Positions 63,445-64,000 of a stretch of 64,000 bases of DNA are shown piece by piece; the first letter of the stretch is position 1, and every line of letters begins with the position of its first letter. Both the position numbers and the translations under genes were made by a program. The notes under the pieces were generated by a model, which was given only the letters and a program-made list of their open reading frames with translations, was not told where the DNA came from and searched no databases. Origin of the DNA: CALMZY01 sp052033915 (GTDB lineage Bacteria > Verrucomicrobiota > Kiritimatiellia > CAIQIC01 > JAGNIJ01); the NCBI GenBank assembly GCA_052033915.1, contig JBPOJF010000004.1, positions 50,829-114,828 on the forward strand, given 5' to 3'.

Positions 63445-63858
63445 TCAATCCAAGCCCACTCTTGCCCGAAGGCTCTTTTTCTCTGACTGATGGCGCTTGT
63501 CGGCCAGCATTCGCTGCTTCTGGCGTCTTGACCGGCGGCGTTTCTGGCGGCGGACCTTCTCGAAGGCCTGTTGCCGCGCGCTCTGCGCGCCACGGATACG
63601 CTCTTCAAGCCGATCGCACAATTCGCGGCGGGCCAGAAACCGGTTCAAGGACTGCGATCGTTCCCGCTGGCATTTGATCTCGATGCCGGACGGTTTGTGA
63701 AGCACATAGACGCAGGACGAGGTCTTGTTGACCTTCTGTCCGCCCTTCCCTGCGCCCCTGACAAACCGTTCAACGAGGTCTGCTTCCCGGATTCCCAAAG
63801 CGGCCATTCTCTCCAGCAGTTGGGTCTCCTTTTCGGGTCTGACAGTGAACAGCGGCAT
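63445..63858 (-). CDS. peptide chain release factor-like protein with GGQ domain
   Basis: The 137-residue protein contains the catalytic GGQ loop in ERFVRGAGKGGQKVNKT, then SSCVYVLHKPSGIEIKCQ and RSQSLNRFLARRELCDRL, and a long basic tail rich in Arg/Lys. It lacks the codon-recognition domain of RF1 and RF2, so it should hydrolyse peptidyl-tRNA on stalled ribosomes in the manner of ArfB/ICT1. The start at 63858 (MPLFTVRPEKETQLLERM) is preferred; an upstream TTG at 63948 would add 30 residues. smpB in this window offers the parallel trans-translation rescue route. Confidence 0.8.
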   Translation of the reverse strand: MPLFTVRPEKETQLLERMAALGIREADLVERFVRGAGKGGQKVNKTSSCVYVLHKPSGIEIKCQRERSQSLNRFLARRELCDRLEERIRGAQSARQQAFEKVRRQKRRRSRRQKQRMLADKRHQSEKKSLRARVGLD

Positions 63859-64000
63859 ACCGTGTGGAAAAACTGGCGGTGTCTCTTGAACCTCGTGCGA
63901 ACCGCCGTACTTGGGCCAGAGTAAACCAAATCCCGCCCGCCAAGGCAACGCCTCTACCTCGCGGCGCTGACGCGCCGCTCGGGACGTTCCCCCGGCTCGG

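Overview
The window is a dense, GC-rich bacterial chromosome segment with no plasmid, phage or transposon signature. No rRNA, IS element or CRISPR array was seen. The best guess for the host is the Verrucomicrobiota/Kiritimatiellota (PVC) side of the bacteria. The clues are a secreted protein with a C-terminal PEP-CTERM-like sorting tail, a Gram-negative outer-membrane secretin, an omega subunit and amidophosphoribosyltransferase of forms I associate with that group, and intergenic 7-bp tandem repeats. The assignment is inference; no 16S gene is present.

Bases 1-11.7 kb (+ strand) hold the end of an E1-alpha gene followed by E1-beta and E2 of a 2-oxoacid dehydrogenase. Next come a 44-residue basic protein, a receiver-only regulator, a CsgG-like lipoprotein, ruvAB, a 37-residue membrane protein, dnaK, groES-groEL, the RNA polymerase omega subunit, smpB and endonuclease V. 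From 12.4 to 22.9 kb the minus strand carries rsmA, pdxA and a SurA-type isomerase (the enterobacterial surA-pdxA-rsmA order). It continues with a zinc alcohol dehydrogenase, a PurF-like protein lacking the N-terminal nucleophile cysteine, mfd and rpoN. From 23 to 31 kb the plus strand holds a WalJ-like hydrolase, an orphan sugar-type ABC ATPase, a degenerate double-GGDEF protein, pdxJ-acpS-nnr, an Eis-like GNAT and panD. tRNA-Thr, a very long coiled-coil/LysM protein, nth, pnp, rpsO and tsaB-tsaE follow on the minus strand. From 38 to 47.5 kb the plus strand has a GT2 glycosyltransferase, a CPBP protease, mtnA, thiL, pyrK-pyrD, an unknown membrane-anchored protein, pgpA and a secreted beta-helix protein.

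The most distinctive region is 47.5-62.4 kb, a type IV pilus/type II secretion-like locus. It encodes a PilP-like protein, a small prepilin, a 705-residue giant pseudopilin, a GspK/PilX-like pseudopilin carrying a repetitive Ser-Gly solenoid, PilM-PilN-PilO, a lipoprotein, a large NHL-propeller protein, a secretin and a degenerate histidine-kinase/receiver protein. No assembly ATPase, platform protein or prepilin peptidase lies in the window. The end of the window has tRNA-His, the PEP-CTERM protein and a GGQ release-factor-like protein.

Three window-wide signals stand out. Several genes have a recognisable -35/-10 promoter ending only 6-10 bases before the start codon, which implies leaderless or nearly leaderless mRNAs. 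Short 7-bp tandem repeats recur between genes and once inside mfd. Homopolymeric G tracts sit in the giant pseudopilin (G10) and in the glycosyltransferase promoter spacer (G8).
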